The notes beneath the pieces were generated by a model. That model was not told the origin of the DNA, searched no databases, and saw nothing but the letters and a program-made list of their open reading frames with translations. The position numbers and the translations under genes are program-made. This document shows, one piece after another, positions 12,023 through 25,857 of a stretch of 64,000 bases of DNA; the stretch's first letter is position 1; the number at the start of each line of letters is the position of its first letter. Source of the stretch: Trichopria drosophilae (lineage: Eukaryota > Arthropoda > Insecta > Hymenoptera > Diapriidae); NCBI GenBank assembly GCA_030407085.1, contig CM059582.1, positions 158,248,501 through 158,312,500 on the forward strand, given 5' to 3'.

Positions 12023-15000
12023 AACAAAAAATTGTTTGAACAGGTTTACTTTAATTATACCTTTATGAGTATTTAATCATAAATTTCAGATATTTTAGTA
12101 GCTAATAATTTATCATAATGGTTTGTAAAAGTTTTTAAAAGCGAAAAAATTTATATTTTTTTTATTCGATTGCTTCCGTATCGAAACCGGTGCAGAATTC
12201 ACCAAAAATGAACTGAACCTTTATCGTTCAGAAATGTCCTACGAAAAAGTTATTGGGGTTATAGTCTAATCAAAACAATTAAAAATCCAATATCAGTTTT
12301 CTTTATTTCGTATTTAAAACTTTCATCGACCACATTGTTTCCACCATTTTGAATTTCTTAAATCTATCGTAAAATCTGCATTCAGTACACTCGAAAACCG
12401 TTGAGAATCATGTTTCATTGTTTTTTATCGATTTATATTCGAGATATTTTATTTTACAATAACTTTTCACTTATTTGTTGTTATTTAATAAATTAAAAAT
12501 TACCATCCATTTCTAAGAAGGAAAATTTTTCTTTTACATAATTTTGAAGCGAGTGCAGAAGGTTTCATATATGGAAGGAGAAATTATTCCGACCTTTTAG
12601 TCTTTTTTCGTCTAATTTAACTCCCTTGTTTAAAGTTATATAAAAGATTTTGGTTGTACACAACGAAAACAAGGGTGAATACTTTTGAATATAGGTTCGG
12701 GACCGGGATTTATTGGTAGGATATCAAAAGCAAAGATAAATTCTCGCGACTTGAAAGTGACCCTCGGAATGCAAACCGGAAATTCGACAGTGTAACAAAA
12801 GACATGGTAGGTCCAACGTCGAATGAAGCACACAGTTTGCCAGGATGAAAACGTCGAAGTCGAAGAGGACTTTCCGACAAACTGGGTCAAACAACGAGAC
12901 AATGAAGACACTTCCTCGGAGACCCGATTTGGGTTACGAACCGTCGGGAAATAGAACGGAAGTGAAATTGACGAAAGGTTAGAAACAAAGAGTAAGATAA
13001 TAAGTTTATTGAATTAACTCATTCTTGGTCGGTTTTAGAATAGTACATTCTTGTTCATATGCGAATATGTAAGATTTTGATAGAATTAGTCTTTACCGAC
13101 GTTATTGAAAATTCAATGTCTAACTTAGCTACATCAATTATTAATTAATTCCATATTACATCGGGTATATTTATCTTATTTAATATGCAATCTAACTTTA
13201 ACATAGGAAAACGTGAGATGAACTGAAAGCTTTTAGAAGACAAAAGGCGCTCAGTCGTACCTGAAATACATTTTCTCTTACAATTTTTAACATTACTTTT
13301 TACTTCCATGAAATGACACCTTTTTAATGGGAGTAAACCAAGTACAACACACTCTGTTTCAAACCTTGAAAGCTCTTTGAAAAATTTGTAGAATATCGAT
13401 CACATTGGATGGACGAATAATAAATACCGTTAGCAAAGATAGGATTCATCGACCGTACAATATGATTATTCAACAAAAAATTGAAAATGTTTGGCTAAAA
13501 ATAGGTGCCGATATATGTTTTCGATAATATGTGCATCAACATTGAAATATCGATTATGTGAAAATAATGACACATCTTTCATACGCTAAAAGAAATGTAA
13601 CCCTAGAAAGGTACAAAAATGGTTCCTAATTTGTTACCAACTCACAGATATAACGTAGTCCTTACAGCGATCTATATTGAGTCTATATAGGAGTTTACAT
13701 GAAATTAATTAGTGGTGTAGAATTTCAGGGCATATCCAATTATAATGTTAATAGAATAAGGAGGTTCGAAAAGATGAATTGTAATGTGAATGCTCATTCA
13801 AATTTAAAATTTGTCATCTTTACCATGCATATCACTACCCTCTTTTCTCTCCTGTATTGTAAAATTTAATACACTACTGTTGGAAACAACGTTTAAAAAT
13901 ATTTTTAATATATATGACTTTTTTTTTGACGTTATTTTTATTTTTCAATTTCTCATGGCAGCATTTCCACGAAATATAAACATTAGCCTACATACCATTT
14001 GTTTACATCGCAATTTTTATACCGTACATACCAGGAAATTAACAGTATGTTATGGAAAGTTGTATTATCAAAAAAATATGTTTAAAACAAAAAAATAAGT
14101 TTTTAAACTTTCAGTGAAATATTATATTTGTGACGCAGGCCGCAAAGCGTAGGTAATTTACCGACGGAGCGTGTTGCGGTAATGCGAATTACAGACCCCG
14201 GCATGTTACTTTGGTCGACTCGTGACCGCATGGAAGTGTTTCCAAAATTGGAATTTACAAAATTTGGCCATGAGCGGTAATAATTTTGAACAAATTATGA
14301 AAGAGAGGAATCGATCGGTACGCCATTTGCGGAATGGAGTTTTGTCTCTGTATATCGTGTAAAATCCATTTAGTGAAAACACCTCTTTTACGAGTATTAA
14401 AATTGTGCAATATTAAAAGAAGGAAATACTAGTCCAGTGGGCTATTCTTAAAATTTTTACTCCTTTATTGTTAGAACTTTTAATTGTTTTTTTTAAGAAT
14501 ATCAGAATATACGTCAATAAAAATCAAACTGGAAATAGGGAATCAAGACAAACTAACTTCTAAAATTGGCATTAGAATAGATTTATTTGAAATCAATTTT
14601 AATAAACAAAAAATTTAATTTATCTTATATTGACAAATTTTGAATAAGAAATAGTTTAATTATGGATTGAAATTGAATGATAAACTAACAAATAAGAGCA
14701 GGCTAAATTAAAACAGTAACATTATTATTCACTAACCTCAAATTGAAATTGTACATCTATTTGAAGATTTATGAATTCCGAGCAAGTTCATTTCAACTAT
14801 TCAACCACCAGCGTATATTTGTTTTAAATTCTTCTGGCGGTGAAATTATACGAGGATTATTATGGACATGTAAAACGTGAAGAATATACCCATTGTTATG
14901 TATCGCAGTACGATTGTGTGTCGTCAATGAATTAAAAAAATTATCCTTATACTGACTACTATTATTATAATTTTTCAAAGAGATTAAAAAGGAAACAATA

Positions 15001-16920
15001 TCTGAATTGTCCTGTGAACAATTTATAGGAAGAAAATACATTTCATTCAGATTGGAAATTAAAATAAAGATTAATTTATTTTAATTTGAAATTATATAAA
15101 AATAGGAACCGCTAAAAAAATAATACGGGCGATGTTTTCTTTGTTATTATTTGTTTGGTCATAAATTCCATAAAATGAAAATCACGAATTTTTCATTTGC
15201 TGCCATTATGTACAATAAGATATTTTCTACACGGAGTATCTTATAAAGAGTGTTTACATATTTCCAACATAAAATTTTATTATGTTTGCACACATTTTAC
15301 ATGCTACTTTAGAACTCTATAACAAATATTTTAGTGGTATAATAGGATTTAAAAAGCTGATGATTTATTAATTACGTTACCAATTTACGATGTATTGATA
15401 TTAAGTAAGTTGGAAGCAGAATGTGATTTTTCATCAAAAGTAAATTGGAAATAAAAGATAATGTTGATATTTGAAATATTTCTGCCAGAGAAATTCAGCC
15501 ATAAGGAAGTGACATAAAATTGCCGTATATGGCGCTACAAACCTGGCATATTTCCTTTATAAAAGAATGAAAGTGGTAATAAAATAACGATAAGTAGAGC
15601 AGTATTTTCACTGTGCTTTCAGAAAGCGGTATTGCTAGCATATGCAGGAACGCAGACGATGAATATACTCCAAGTTGCATTCAATTAAAAGATAAGGTTA
15701 CAGCACGGTTTTGAATTAAAATTGTATAAATTAAATACACCGTGGTAAATTTAGGTGTGCGCGAACGCATTACAGCAAATGGCATATTTGAGTTCATCAG
15801 ATCACACCTAGAAGGTATATATTATGCCATGCATGTACAACAGTGAAGCCAGCTGGTGTGTATAAACGACGCCTATAAAATACAAGTACCAGTTCCATTC
15901 GTTATAAAGTGAACGCTTTACGGCTCGTGGACTGCAGCCGAAAAATATGTTATTGGTCGCATTTGTTACTCGCTATCAAGACTTTAAACTGTATCGTGAA
16001 GTTCGCCATCTGCTTAGAATCTGCAGCACATTAAAAACCTGCAAAAGGAGCGAAGTGTTCAGATATCTTTTATCAATAATTCGAAGCACTGTATGAAACG
16101 CTAACTATGCTTTAAATAGAAATATCCATTCATGAATCTATAAAACAGGGAAGAAGACGTAATACATAAACTATATCCCCATTTCTATTTTAAAAATTGC
16201 AAATAAAATATGTGACTTATATTTCACTCAAGACTTCGACCTTTTTGGAAATAAATATTTTTATCACTCTATAAATCATTCCACCTGTAAATTCGATCTA
16301 CGTCAAATGGTTCTAAAGTTCTCTTCATTCAATTTCCATGGCAGATCCGTGTCAACGAACACCCTAATATCTTTATGCAACAATTGGTGCGGTTCAGAAC
16401 TTGGAATTTCAACTTTAGTTCTCATCGGATATCGTCTTCGGTATATCGACGAGGGTGACATCGAATACGTTTCCTTCAACCCCAGTTCGCGCGTAACCTG
16501 TCTACACTTTCCTTCCGGATGCAAGTTGCGAAGTATGCGTAAGCATCCTACCGGGAAATTGTGTTCTCACGCGACCATAAGCGTGTCAGTTTGCCGCTTA
16601 ACCGGCCATACAACCGCAGATTAATGTCGCGCTGACTTAGATAATGCATCCCATGGCAGTCCTTAGCTGCATCCTCAAGTAATATCGTGACATCTAAAAT
16701 GTAGAAGAAACCATACCAACGCATCATAATGCCAAACCATTGGTAGCAAGAATGATGAATATTCCACTCCATAATATATTCTGCAGATTTAAAACATTTT
16801 TCAAAACAAAATTATAAAAATTTGTTAATATTTTGTTGATCCACGTATAAATTATCCACTTGATTGAATACCGTTGTAGTTTCGTCTAACTCTGATATAT
16901 ATTTTGCAGTTAGAAACTGA
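12023..16920. other. Long AT-rich intergenic stretch with one GC-richer island
   Basis: No supportable gene over almost 4.9 kb. The patch 12640-12960 has a 91-residue minus-strand frame of unknown nature. The island at about 16290-16660 has overlapping open frames on both strands (plus 16307-16624; minus 16303-16524 and 16548-16772). Mutual overlap on opposite strands argues that low stop density, not selection, keeps them open. No repeat copies matched. Confidence 0.4.
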
Positions 16921-18075
16921 CCACCGGCAGAGTACTGACTCAGTACTGACTGCCGGATTTACCGAATCAGTAATGGCCCAACCCCGACTGGTAATGCTCT
17001 CCAGTACTGACTGTTGGAGTAGAGCAGTACCGGACCAGTACTAACCGACAGTACTGACACTCAGTACGAAATTAGTAATGGAACGGTACTTACCAGAAAT
17101 GCGTTCGAGACGATTCATATCCATATGCACAACAAAATGTAAAACATTACAGATATTCAGGATGCAGCCCAAATAAATCTTATATAAATTATATGATATA
17201 CAACATTTATTATTGGGAAAATTTTTATGTACATCCTTAGGCTACTTTTACACCATTAATTTAACGTACTCCTGGCCCGAAACTGGCCAATGACCAAGGC
17301 AGCCTAATTTTAATTTCTACAAGGGCGGTTACCCGTTATTTGGGTAGAATGCTAATATAGCACCCGACGATTAACAAAATTTTCATGGTCTCTTAATGAT
17401 TTTAATTTTATACAATTTGTCAAATAATAATATATAAACATATATAGTGTTTTTTCTATGTTTCGAAAAATATAATGATTTATATTTCATTGTTTTCCTT
17501 ATATTGTTATTAATACGTCTAGAACTGTTATATATCTGTTGTCTAATATTTTATCCTTGCATTTCATATTCCTAAGGTATTTGACTTTTATGTAGAACGT
17601 CGCATTTATGTATTTATTATTCGAAAACATATATTTTGAAAGTAATTTTACTATAAATTATATCGAATAGAATATATATTTACATTAATTTCTTTTCAGA
17701 CATTATCATTGATTTTTAGTGCCGGGCCAATACTGATATAGTACCGAAGTTAATACTGACTCAACTCCGAATGTCAGTACTGATGTGGTACGGAAGTCGA
17801 TACTGATTAACTCATGATCACGACTACTGACTGCCAGTACATGTTCAGTACTGATGTGGTACGGCAATCAGTACTGTCTCGACTCCGTATGTCAGTACTG
17901 ATTGTTAGTAATGGTTCAGTACTTTTCCTGTGGTGCAGGGAGCACTGATTCCTCTCCGAAAGTCAGTACTGGAGAACAGTACTGTGCTAGCAATTTACCA
18001 GTGGTGCAGGCAGTACTGATTCCTCTTCGAAAATCAGTACTGTGTATCAGTGTTTTATCAGTACCCCGCCGGTGG
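16921..18075. mobile_element. 1.15-kb DNA element with AGTACT-palindrome arrays at both ends
   Basis: Terminal inverted repeats of 18 bp with two mismatches: CCACCGGCAGAGTACTGA at 16921-16938 and the complement of CCACCGGCGGGGTACTGA at 18058-18075. Inside each end, variants of the palindrome TCAGTACTGA recur every 10-50 bp: AGTACT occurs about 14 times, five on the left (to about 17060) and nine on the right (from about 17775). The core (about 17100-17720) is AT-rich and lacks these words. No transposase frame. Dense subterminal motifs are known transposase-binding features of hAT- and P-type elements; no clear 8-bp target duplication is seen, so the superfamily is open. Confidence 0.8.
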
Positions 18076-21000
18076 TTAACTCCGTCGTGCTACGGACATT
18101 TCTACCTGGGTTCTACTTTACATTATCTTAATTAACATGAATGCCATGCGTAGTATCAGATTGCATCTAACTTGAAAATAAAATCATTAAAACAATAAAA
18201 AAATATTGGACGTTTGTGTCTTAAAATTGGAGGTACTATTTGCGTCTATCAATCATAAATAAGACATTCTTGTGTCTTATAACTTGAGACATATGATAGA
18301 AACGGAAAAGGCGTGTGGAATTTAGACGCTTTACCTAATTTGAAATTGATGATATGACATTTTTATGACTGGAGCATCTCGACGAGAACTCTAGTCTCGA
18401 AACTAACATAACCTATTCTGTTCACGATTAAACATTTTTCTACAGTGCACCCCAGTTTATTGTTAGTCGCCTCATGATTATTTTTTATTCATAATACGTG
18501 AAAAAAAATAGTTTAATGGTGTATTAATAAATGATATAAACAAATCAAGTTTGAAACAACGAATAAATACCCGATGTAATCTATTTCACAAACAAATTGA
18601 ACAATGTCATTGAAAAATTCCAGCTATTGAAATTATGTGGCTAATTATTAACTGAAAGCAATTTGCAGGAAAGTACAAACGGAAAATGAATATTCACCAA
18701 TTTTTCACACAATCAACATTTTTAAACTATGCATCGAACAGTATACATACACAATCATACTGCGACTGAAAATTGAAGACACTATCATCTCAAATAAAAT
18801 GTTTTTAAGTTTCATTATGGGTTCTCCGAAATTGTTTTAAAAATTAGGACAGAAGTATCTGAAATTGGGCTAATCGTTTTGCAATCTACCAATGCGTATG
18901 CCTTTCACGTGCTGGATGTGATTTCCGTATATATGTATGTTAATAGCATAAGTAGTATTGTGTATTCTTCATATTCTACACAGATTTCGAGATCGGCGTA
19001 TACATATCTTTTTTTTCTTGCTTTGAACGATTGATGAGTTTAACGCTTTAATGCTACACTTGCGATTTTCGAGTCTTCGTATTTCAGTGCAACGCAAATT
19101 AGTAAACTAATTTTTTCAAGACATTATTTTTTTAAACGTCATATTTGTCCTGAATACCCTTCCCTTGTACATAAAGCTTTTTGAAATAGAGCAAATTGAA
19201 CTAAAAGATATAAAGTTACGGGATGACGGAAATTACTTTCCATACCTGGAATGGCGGGGCGTCCGAAATTGAGCATTGTAAGGTAAATTTTACGATTTTT
19301 TAACTCGAGTACCATCAGTTTTTCGAAAACGTGTTACAGAATAAAAAGTATTTAGAATCCCTCAAAAAATACGCCTGATTTTTTTCAGCTACTTTTCCAT
19401 TTGCAAAAAAGAGCTAGATGTAAACAAACTTTTTCAAAATATTTATTTCTCATGTGATTCTAATTTCATTTTCCATCTAGAAAATCATAATGTAGTTAAA
19501 AAATTGTACGTCATTTCTTAATTCTTTCTATCAAAGTATTAATTAATTTATCCATGGATTTTTAAACATTTTTAGTTTTCATAAGCTTAAGATTCATGTT
19601 CAGTATTATACATTTGGTTATTTTAGCACTAAATATTAAGATCATTTAGCCACTGATTGTACGATTTTAAAACACTTGAAAAATGACATTTAATAAACGA
19701 TGCATAGAAAAAAACATTTTTTTAAAAATAGATCTAAAGAATTCGCAAATTTCTGAAGCTTTACATCATTTTAACATTTACAAATTGAAAAAACATACCC
19801 GACAATATGAGGATATGAGCTTTGAGTAATCTTTTTCTTAGTTTTAGCTAATTGGCAGTGCATTGAACGTAGATGATGCGAAAATTAAGGTTAAAAGAGA
19901 TTACATTAACAACGGCAATTTGATACTTGTATTTATTAAAATAATTGCATTAATGTGTTACTTACATACAATTAAGTTGACTGAATCTGAAATTGTCAAC
20001 ATTTCTATGACAAATATAATAATTTACCAAATGAGATGTTTTCCTACTAACTATATAATGACTACAACACTTGTTAATTACGCGAGACGATGTATGTATA
20101 CCCGGATATAATTTGTTAATCTAATGTTCTCATTCTGAGTTGAAAGTTGATCAGTTTTTCGTTGATATGAGATATCTCAACTTTCTCACCGAAACTAACG
20201 TATTTTTAAAAAATAAATTGGTTTCGAAATGAAGGTAGATCATAGGAAGAAACTTCAGTACGAGTGTAGTGATCGAGGTATTGCTGCGCCAGAATCTCGG
20301 AGACCGATGAACTACATTTCGCTCATAAATTACAGCAGTCACTCATAAATTACTTTAAACTTTACATAGTATCCACGAAATCATAACTTCTTGCGTTATA
20401 CCATGTACCCAATTTGAAACGCAAGTTGGTATACAACTTTTCTACTTCAAGGTATGGACAATATTCAATTTAACTTGATCGAAAACTACAACGAAATAAC
20501 TTTGAACTCTGCTTCTTAATAGACTACTCTTTCAGTTTTATGAAAGAGAAAAGTTTACTTAATTAGCATTAATTAATGGCAATATTCAAATTTAGATGTA
20601 AATACCTGTAGATGACAAGACTTTTTTCTTTTCAAGACTTGGTTAAGTTATCACTCTCAAAGTAAAGTAAATAATATATAGGATTATTCGTTAGGGTGAT
20701 TCGACTATGACACAAATTTTTAAGATACACGCGCGGGATTTCTTAAAAACATTTTCGCCAAGCACATTTCAATACACTTAAATAATTTATACATTTTTAT
20801 AAATATATTACGTTTTAATAAATTCGCATATTTCAGAGAATATATGAATTACAACTTAGCATTCTGCACTGTTCGTAACAATTATTTTTTTCAATTAAAA
20901 TTTTCTTGAATCTTATTGCATTCTTTAATACCATTATAATATTGCTTTAATAATGCATTAATTACTTACTTTTGTAAATGGGTTATAGACTCAGTTCACA

Positions 21001-24000
21001 AATGACATTCGAATTTTCCTAGAACCCATTATTAGCAGGCAAGCATCAGTATAGTAAGTGCTTCCGTAGCATTTTTTCAGCATATCTGCCAATCATGAGT
21101 TTGAAAGAACAAGAAATAAAATACTGTAACCAGAAATATAGCGAAATTGATTTCTAATATAGTTTGCTGCGATTACTGCACAAAAACGGAAAAAAAGTTA
21201 GGCATGTGGAATTACCCTTACAAAGCATTTTTTGTATTAACTGTAAAGTTAATTTGTAAAAAGCTTGTATTTCAACGAAAAACTTTTGAACTGGGCGAAA
21301 TTTAGTGCAGCAAGTTCACAACCGTAAAATTTGCTAATTTAATATTAAATAAATAATTTTTTTCATGTTTTGAAATTCTAATGGTGTAAAGGTTCTATAT
21401 ATTCGATGTGATTGCTGACGAAATTTCGGATAAATCAGCTTAGACACATAAGCTCGCCTGTAAGTACAGATGGAGTACGTAAAAGGTTCGGTTCATTTTT
21501 AATTGAAACGAACTGGATTTTTGTGATCAAATCATCTATCAAAAGTTTTCGTGAAAATTTCTACATATATTTCTTTCTCTTTTTTTCGTCCTTGAGTTGA
21601 TACGTTTATTGAGAAGTCACAGTATGAATTTTTATTATATAATTATATTTTCTCTTTATTATTACAGATTGTATATAGGCTAAGACACATTCGCGCCAAG
21701 ACAAAAATATGTGTTCCTCTGGTGGACATTCGATGTTTAGTTATAGTAAATACGAATAAATAAAAACGTATTTTTAGTATAGATCTTTATCTTCGACCGA
21801 GCAAGAAAAGTCGAAAATATATAATACTTTAGTTAATATTGAAGTTTGAATAGCGTTTTCCACTTAACAAATAAACATTTTTATTGTTGAATAAATCATT
21901 TGTAACAGTAAACCGGGGAGAGTGTTTTGAACATTTTGTTTTTTTGCGAATTATCGAGTTCAAGTTCTATTTATTCGAAAACAAGAGTGTTACACCATTA
22001 AATGCTATTGTAAAATCCAAAGCTGGCTTAATGATGTACGAATAAACTTAACCAAATCTGCGATCTCAGATGTCTCGGAGAATCAATACAGCAAATCTCA
22101 ATAGAGCTAGCAGTATGGCTTTTTCCACTAAATAATCCTCTTTAAGCGCATCATGAACTAGGAATCTACTTTAATGCGACTTTACTTGAATTTACCAAAG
22201 CACCTGGCGCACTTTACGATTGAAATCAGATTCTCGTCCTTCCATCCTTATTAATTTCCAACGTCGTAACTCAATTATAGACGACCTGATTTTCGCGTGG
22301 AGACCAGCGTCAATCGTCGGATAGAATTTACACGTTTGAATCGCTAACACGGAGTAGATTATAATAGACATACATACATATCCGCAAGAAGGGTGTATAT
22401 TAAATTTACATGTAGATGGTCCTCAAACAGACTCGACAGTGAGTGCTAAACACTTTCACACAGAAGCTCACACACCCTCCGGCGCAATTCGAATGAGAAT
22501 CACCACTGCTTTGCGACGCGATAGAATAAATTAGGCGACGCGGCATTTGCTTTACTCGTCGATTTGCCCTACACGAATTCTCAAATCTCTTCCTGTACTT
22601 TTTCTCACTCGTACTTCTGGATACTCTGGATGCTGTGGCCTTCTCCAGGAGCCCGTGTCCGTACACCATTCCAGCTCTTTCTCGTTTTCTTCGTCGATAA
22701 ACGAGAGGAAGAGTGCAGGGCATTGAAATGTAAGGGGCTCAAATTGAATGTTAAGATTCCGCGGTCTCTCACTGTCCCTGATTCTCTCCTTTTCTTTTCC
22801 GACACTCTGCCAGTCTTATTTCTCTCTCCTCATCCATGCGCTCTGTTTCGTCGGGAAAGCCGACGATATTGGGCCGGCGAACTCTGACATCGGTAATCCT
22901 GCGAAGCCACGAGAGAAATCGGATTTGGAATATCGAATGAAAATCATGAAAAGCCGTTAAAGGGTAATTTTCTTCCTTCGCTTTAGCGTTTGCCGGCGTT
23001 TTACCTTACGAAATTGCCTTTTCGAAATCGAGCGCTCAGTACTGAATTATGCGCGCATGACAGGCGCGACGCGTCGTTGATATATCCGCTGCATTTCGGA
23101 CGTGATGATGACGGCGGGTGGAGGACAGGGGGAGGGGGTGGTTAACAACGACATTAATAGTTGCTAAAGTACCACCAAGAACGTTTTGTACTGCTATTAG
23201 GAACTAAATACATTCCCAGATAAAAAGCGCATTGGAAACAGGCAGTGTTATTATCGACGACGGAGTCCGCGAGTATTGCTCCGTGGGAAAAAGGACGGTG
23301 TAAGCGGCGGAAATATCTATGAACACGGCTGTCAGGATGGAATGGAAGAACGAGATTTATGTGACAAATTTTGTCCTCCTACCTGGCATTCCGGGTAGAA
23401 GCAGAGCGCATTTTTATTTACGATAGTGGATTTACATTCTTTTCGTCTGTTTAAGCCAGGTCTGCTATTTGCTCTAAAATGCGCGTACAAAATGCATATA
23501 GATTTCCTCTTTTGGATGACAAGCATGTACTGAAATGAAAAAGCATCTGGCGGTTTCGTCGACACCTCCACCAAAGTGTTGTAGGACCGACGCCGGATTT
23601 TTGACGAAAATGTTTTCCAACGATTCGCCTCCATTTCTGATTTATGACGAGCTGGTGGACGGAAATTTGAATAAGGGTTGAAATGCAGATTTTTCAGAAA
23701 GAGTTATCATTTTTAATATTCAAGAATTCAATGTGACTTTACTTTCCACTAAAAGGATGTGATAACTTTTTTTTTCACCTTTGGTGACAAAATACTCCCA
23801 GAATTCATTGTCAATACTTAGCAGGTACCTTAAGTAAAACATATATTTTATGAACTATATGAAATATATGAAATATATAAACGCGAGTAAAACAGAGAAC
23901 ACAAAGCTTATGAAGATGTTTCCATGATGGTATTGATAAACTATTAATCTATTAAAATGCATATCGTACATTTTAACAACAAAGGTTTGATATTCAATCA

Positions 24001-24158
24001 TAAATGAGGGAGAGTTTGTTTAGATATGATTATTTTGAATAATGAAAGTCTCACTAGTTATAAAATTAAGAATCTTTGTAACGAAACACAAATACAAATG
24101 TGGGGTGTCATTTCTGCATGTGAAACAAATGAATATATCAGATAATGCTGACGGATGT
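18076..24158. other. Intergenic stretch with a CpG-rich island at 22370-23330
   Basis: AT-rich to about 22200, with no supportable gene. Splice-like signals occur at 21461 (CGCCT|GTAAGT donor) and 21666 (pyrimidine-rich tract ending ACAG), the latter opening a 31-codon frame that ends beside AATAAATAAA. This could be a terminal exon of an unknown transcript but is weak. Confidence 0.35.
22370..23330. promoter_or_regulatory. CpG-rich island, possible promoter or enhancer
   Basis: Base composition rises sharply against the AT-rich flanks, with CT-rich tracts (CTCTCTCC) and clustered CpG (GCGCGCATGACAGGCGCGACGCG near 23050). Five mutually overlapping open frames of 66-107 residues on both strands show no recognisable motif. 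Such islands in insects are often conserved noncoding or promoter DNA. No TATA box or start site can be fixed. Confidence 0.3.
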
Positions 24159-24284
24159 CCTAGTAGAAATCCATCTCAAAATATCCGGGCATGAGCTACG
24201 CCTTGTGTGGCGTCCAGATATACTGACAGGCACGAGACGGGGCCTTAGTAGAATCCGGATATTGTGAAACAGATTTCTACTAGG
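24159..24284. mobile_element. 126-bp MITE with CCTAGTAGAAATC ends
   Basis: Perfect 13-bp inverted ends CCTAGTAGAAATC; allowing mismatches the similarity extends to about 30 bp, through an AATATCCGG block. With TA taken as target duplication the repeat begins GTAGAAATC. No coding capacity. The terminus resembles the GTAGAAA start of the larger element at 25007-25857, suggesting related families. Confidence 0.75.
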
Positions 24285-25006
24285 GTGGTAATGGTCCATA
24301 AGTACTTCGAATACTATTATTGAGTACCCTAATCCGTCATTGTTTTAACTAGAGGCAATATCTCTTTCCAGTATAATGACGATGTTTTATTTAAAAAAAA
24401 AAGATTTCTTACAACGTAAAATCATAAAGGAACACAGAAAATAAGACATTTTCGGTGGGATGTAACATGTAAGCGAGAGCGATAATAATTAATTTCTACC
24501 TGATATAAAACAAGCACCCATAAGCACGAGCAGCTTTGAATTGATTGAACATTTGTTGGTTGTGACTAGCAAATTACTTGGTTATGACGCTATTTATTTA
24601 TAGTTAGGTTCGTCCTTCCATCCAATTTATAGACAGGATCTCACCATACTAAGCGAGGTAATTGGGGCAAACAGTTTATTGAAAACGCGTTAAAAATCGT
24701 TCACACTTGCAGATTATGGTTTCCTCTTGTGGACCAGATCGAACATTGATGGATTCAAGTTTACGTATTTAGGGGGACTATCACGACAAAATATATTGAC
24801 TACAAAAACAAATTGAAATAATCACATGCGTCCAAACATTTGAAATTTTATAAATATACACTCCTCTACTCACTGTATTATCTAGATATTATTAGGCAAT
24901 CATACTATTTTTTCCAATCCATGATACACAACCTGACTGTTCTGATATTGTAGTTGTCTAATAAACCGTGGAACATATTAAAATAGATTTGATCGTAAGT
25001 TGCTTG
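24285..25006. other. AT-rich spacer between two MITEs
   Basis: No gene, RNA or repeat recognised. Confidence 0.45.
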
Positions 25007-25857
25007 CTATACCGTAGAAATTAGAACTTAGCAAAATTCTAAAATTATTGGACTCAATTGCGGAGTCCAAGTAATCGTTAAATTTCACTCCTATCGGCTT
25101 CAATTTTACTCTCTTGGAGTCACATTTGCTCCTTTGGGGTATTTCTTGCTAGGTTTGAATGATTTTACCGGTGTAGTTACATACTGCATAGAAAACTGGT
25201 TACTACCTGACCGGCCGACAAACATGTTTTATTTCAAATCGCTATAACTTATGCAATTCTGAGTATAATATATCTCAATAAACAATGAAGTTTTTCACGG
25301 CCTCGAAGCACATGACGCGTTGATCATTGGCTGCCACCAACTTTAAACATCCATTACTTTTTGACTATCAGACCAATCAAAATAAAACTTTCTAGAAAAT
25401 TTGTTCATACCTTTATAAACAACTTTCTCCCTCACAGTTTTCGGATACTCAAAATTTGCTCGATAAACGAAGAGCCATAAGGTATGTTTTGCAGTTGCGT
25501 AAAAAAAAAATTAAATTTATTGTTTATTGAGATATATAATTTCTTATTTCGCCATTAAATGCAGAAATCTCTAACGAACCATTTTTTTTAATTTGTTTCA
25601 AACCCTTCAAAAATTGACTACGTTATAGCGGGTTGAAATAGGCCGCGTAGTAACTAATCATGTCTATCAGTCGTCTTTCTCTTTTTCCGTGTGTATTGAC
25701 GCCATTAAACTACATTTTGACTCCAAAGAACTCAAATGCAGTCGAACCCCGCCTACACTATTTTCTACTCTTTTGGACTGAAATTTGAGTTCAATAATTT
25801 TAGAGTGAATAGACTATAAGGTAGAGTTAATTGAGCAATTTTCTACTGGAGTTATAG
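25007..25857. mobile_element. Inverted-repeat element (outer of a nested pair)
   Basis: Left end CTATACCGTAGAAATT and right end (complement) CTATAACTCCAGTAGAAAATT are degenerate inverted repeats. Subterminal blocks are better kept: TTCTAAAATTATTGGACTCAA at 25039 onward pairs with CTCTAAAATTATTGAACTCAA on the other strand near 25790, and GGAGTCACATTTG pairs with GGAGTCAAAATG. A second inverted-repeat element occupies the middle (25199-25654). No transposase frame. Confidence 0.6.
25199..25654. mobile_element. Inner foldback element nested in 25007-25857
   Basis: Starts GTTACTAC and ends GTAGTAAC. Further inverted blocks: GGCC, TATTTCAA, CGCTATAAC, and a perfect 19-bp pair ATATATCTCAATAAACAAT / its complement near 25268 and 25520. 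About 230 bp of unique sequence lies between. No open frame of note. The inner pair probably marks a later insertion, or the two pairs are parts of one compound palindrome. Confidence 0.65.

Noticed and set aside
11742..12068. Frame shared in part with 36016-36198 (MY-GRKMEF-AST)
   Set aside because: Similarity is explained by the DNA repeat; both starts are in the element terminus (TTG), and one copy is much shorter.
16303..16772. Minus-strand frames as a gene
   Set aside because: Protein-like at places, but overlapped by a 105-residue plus frame in the same GC-richer island; no family or splice support.
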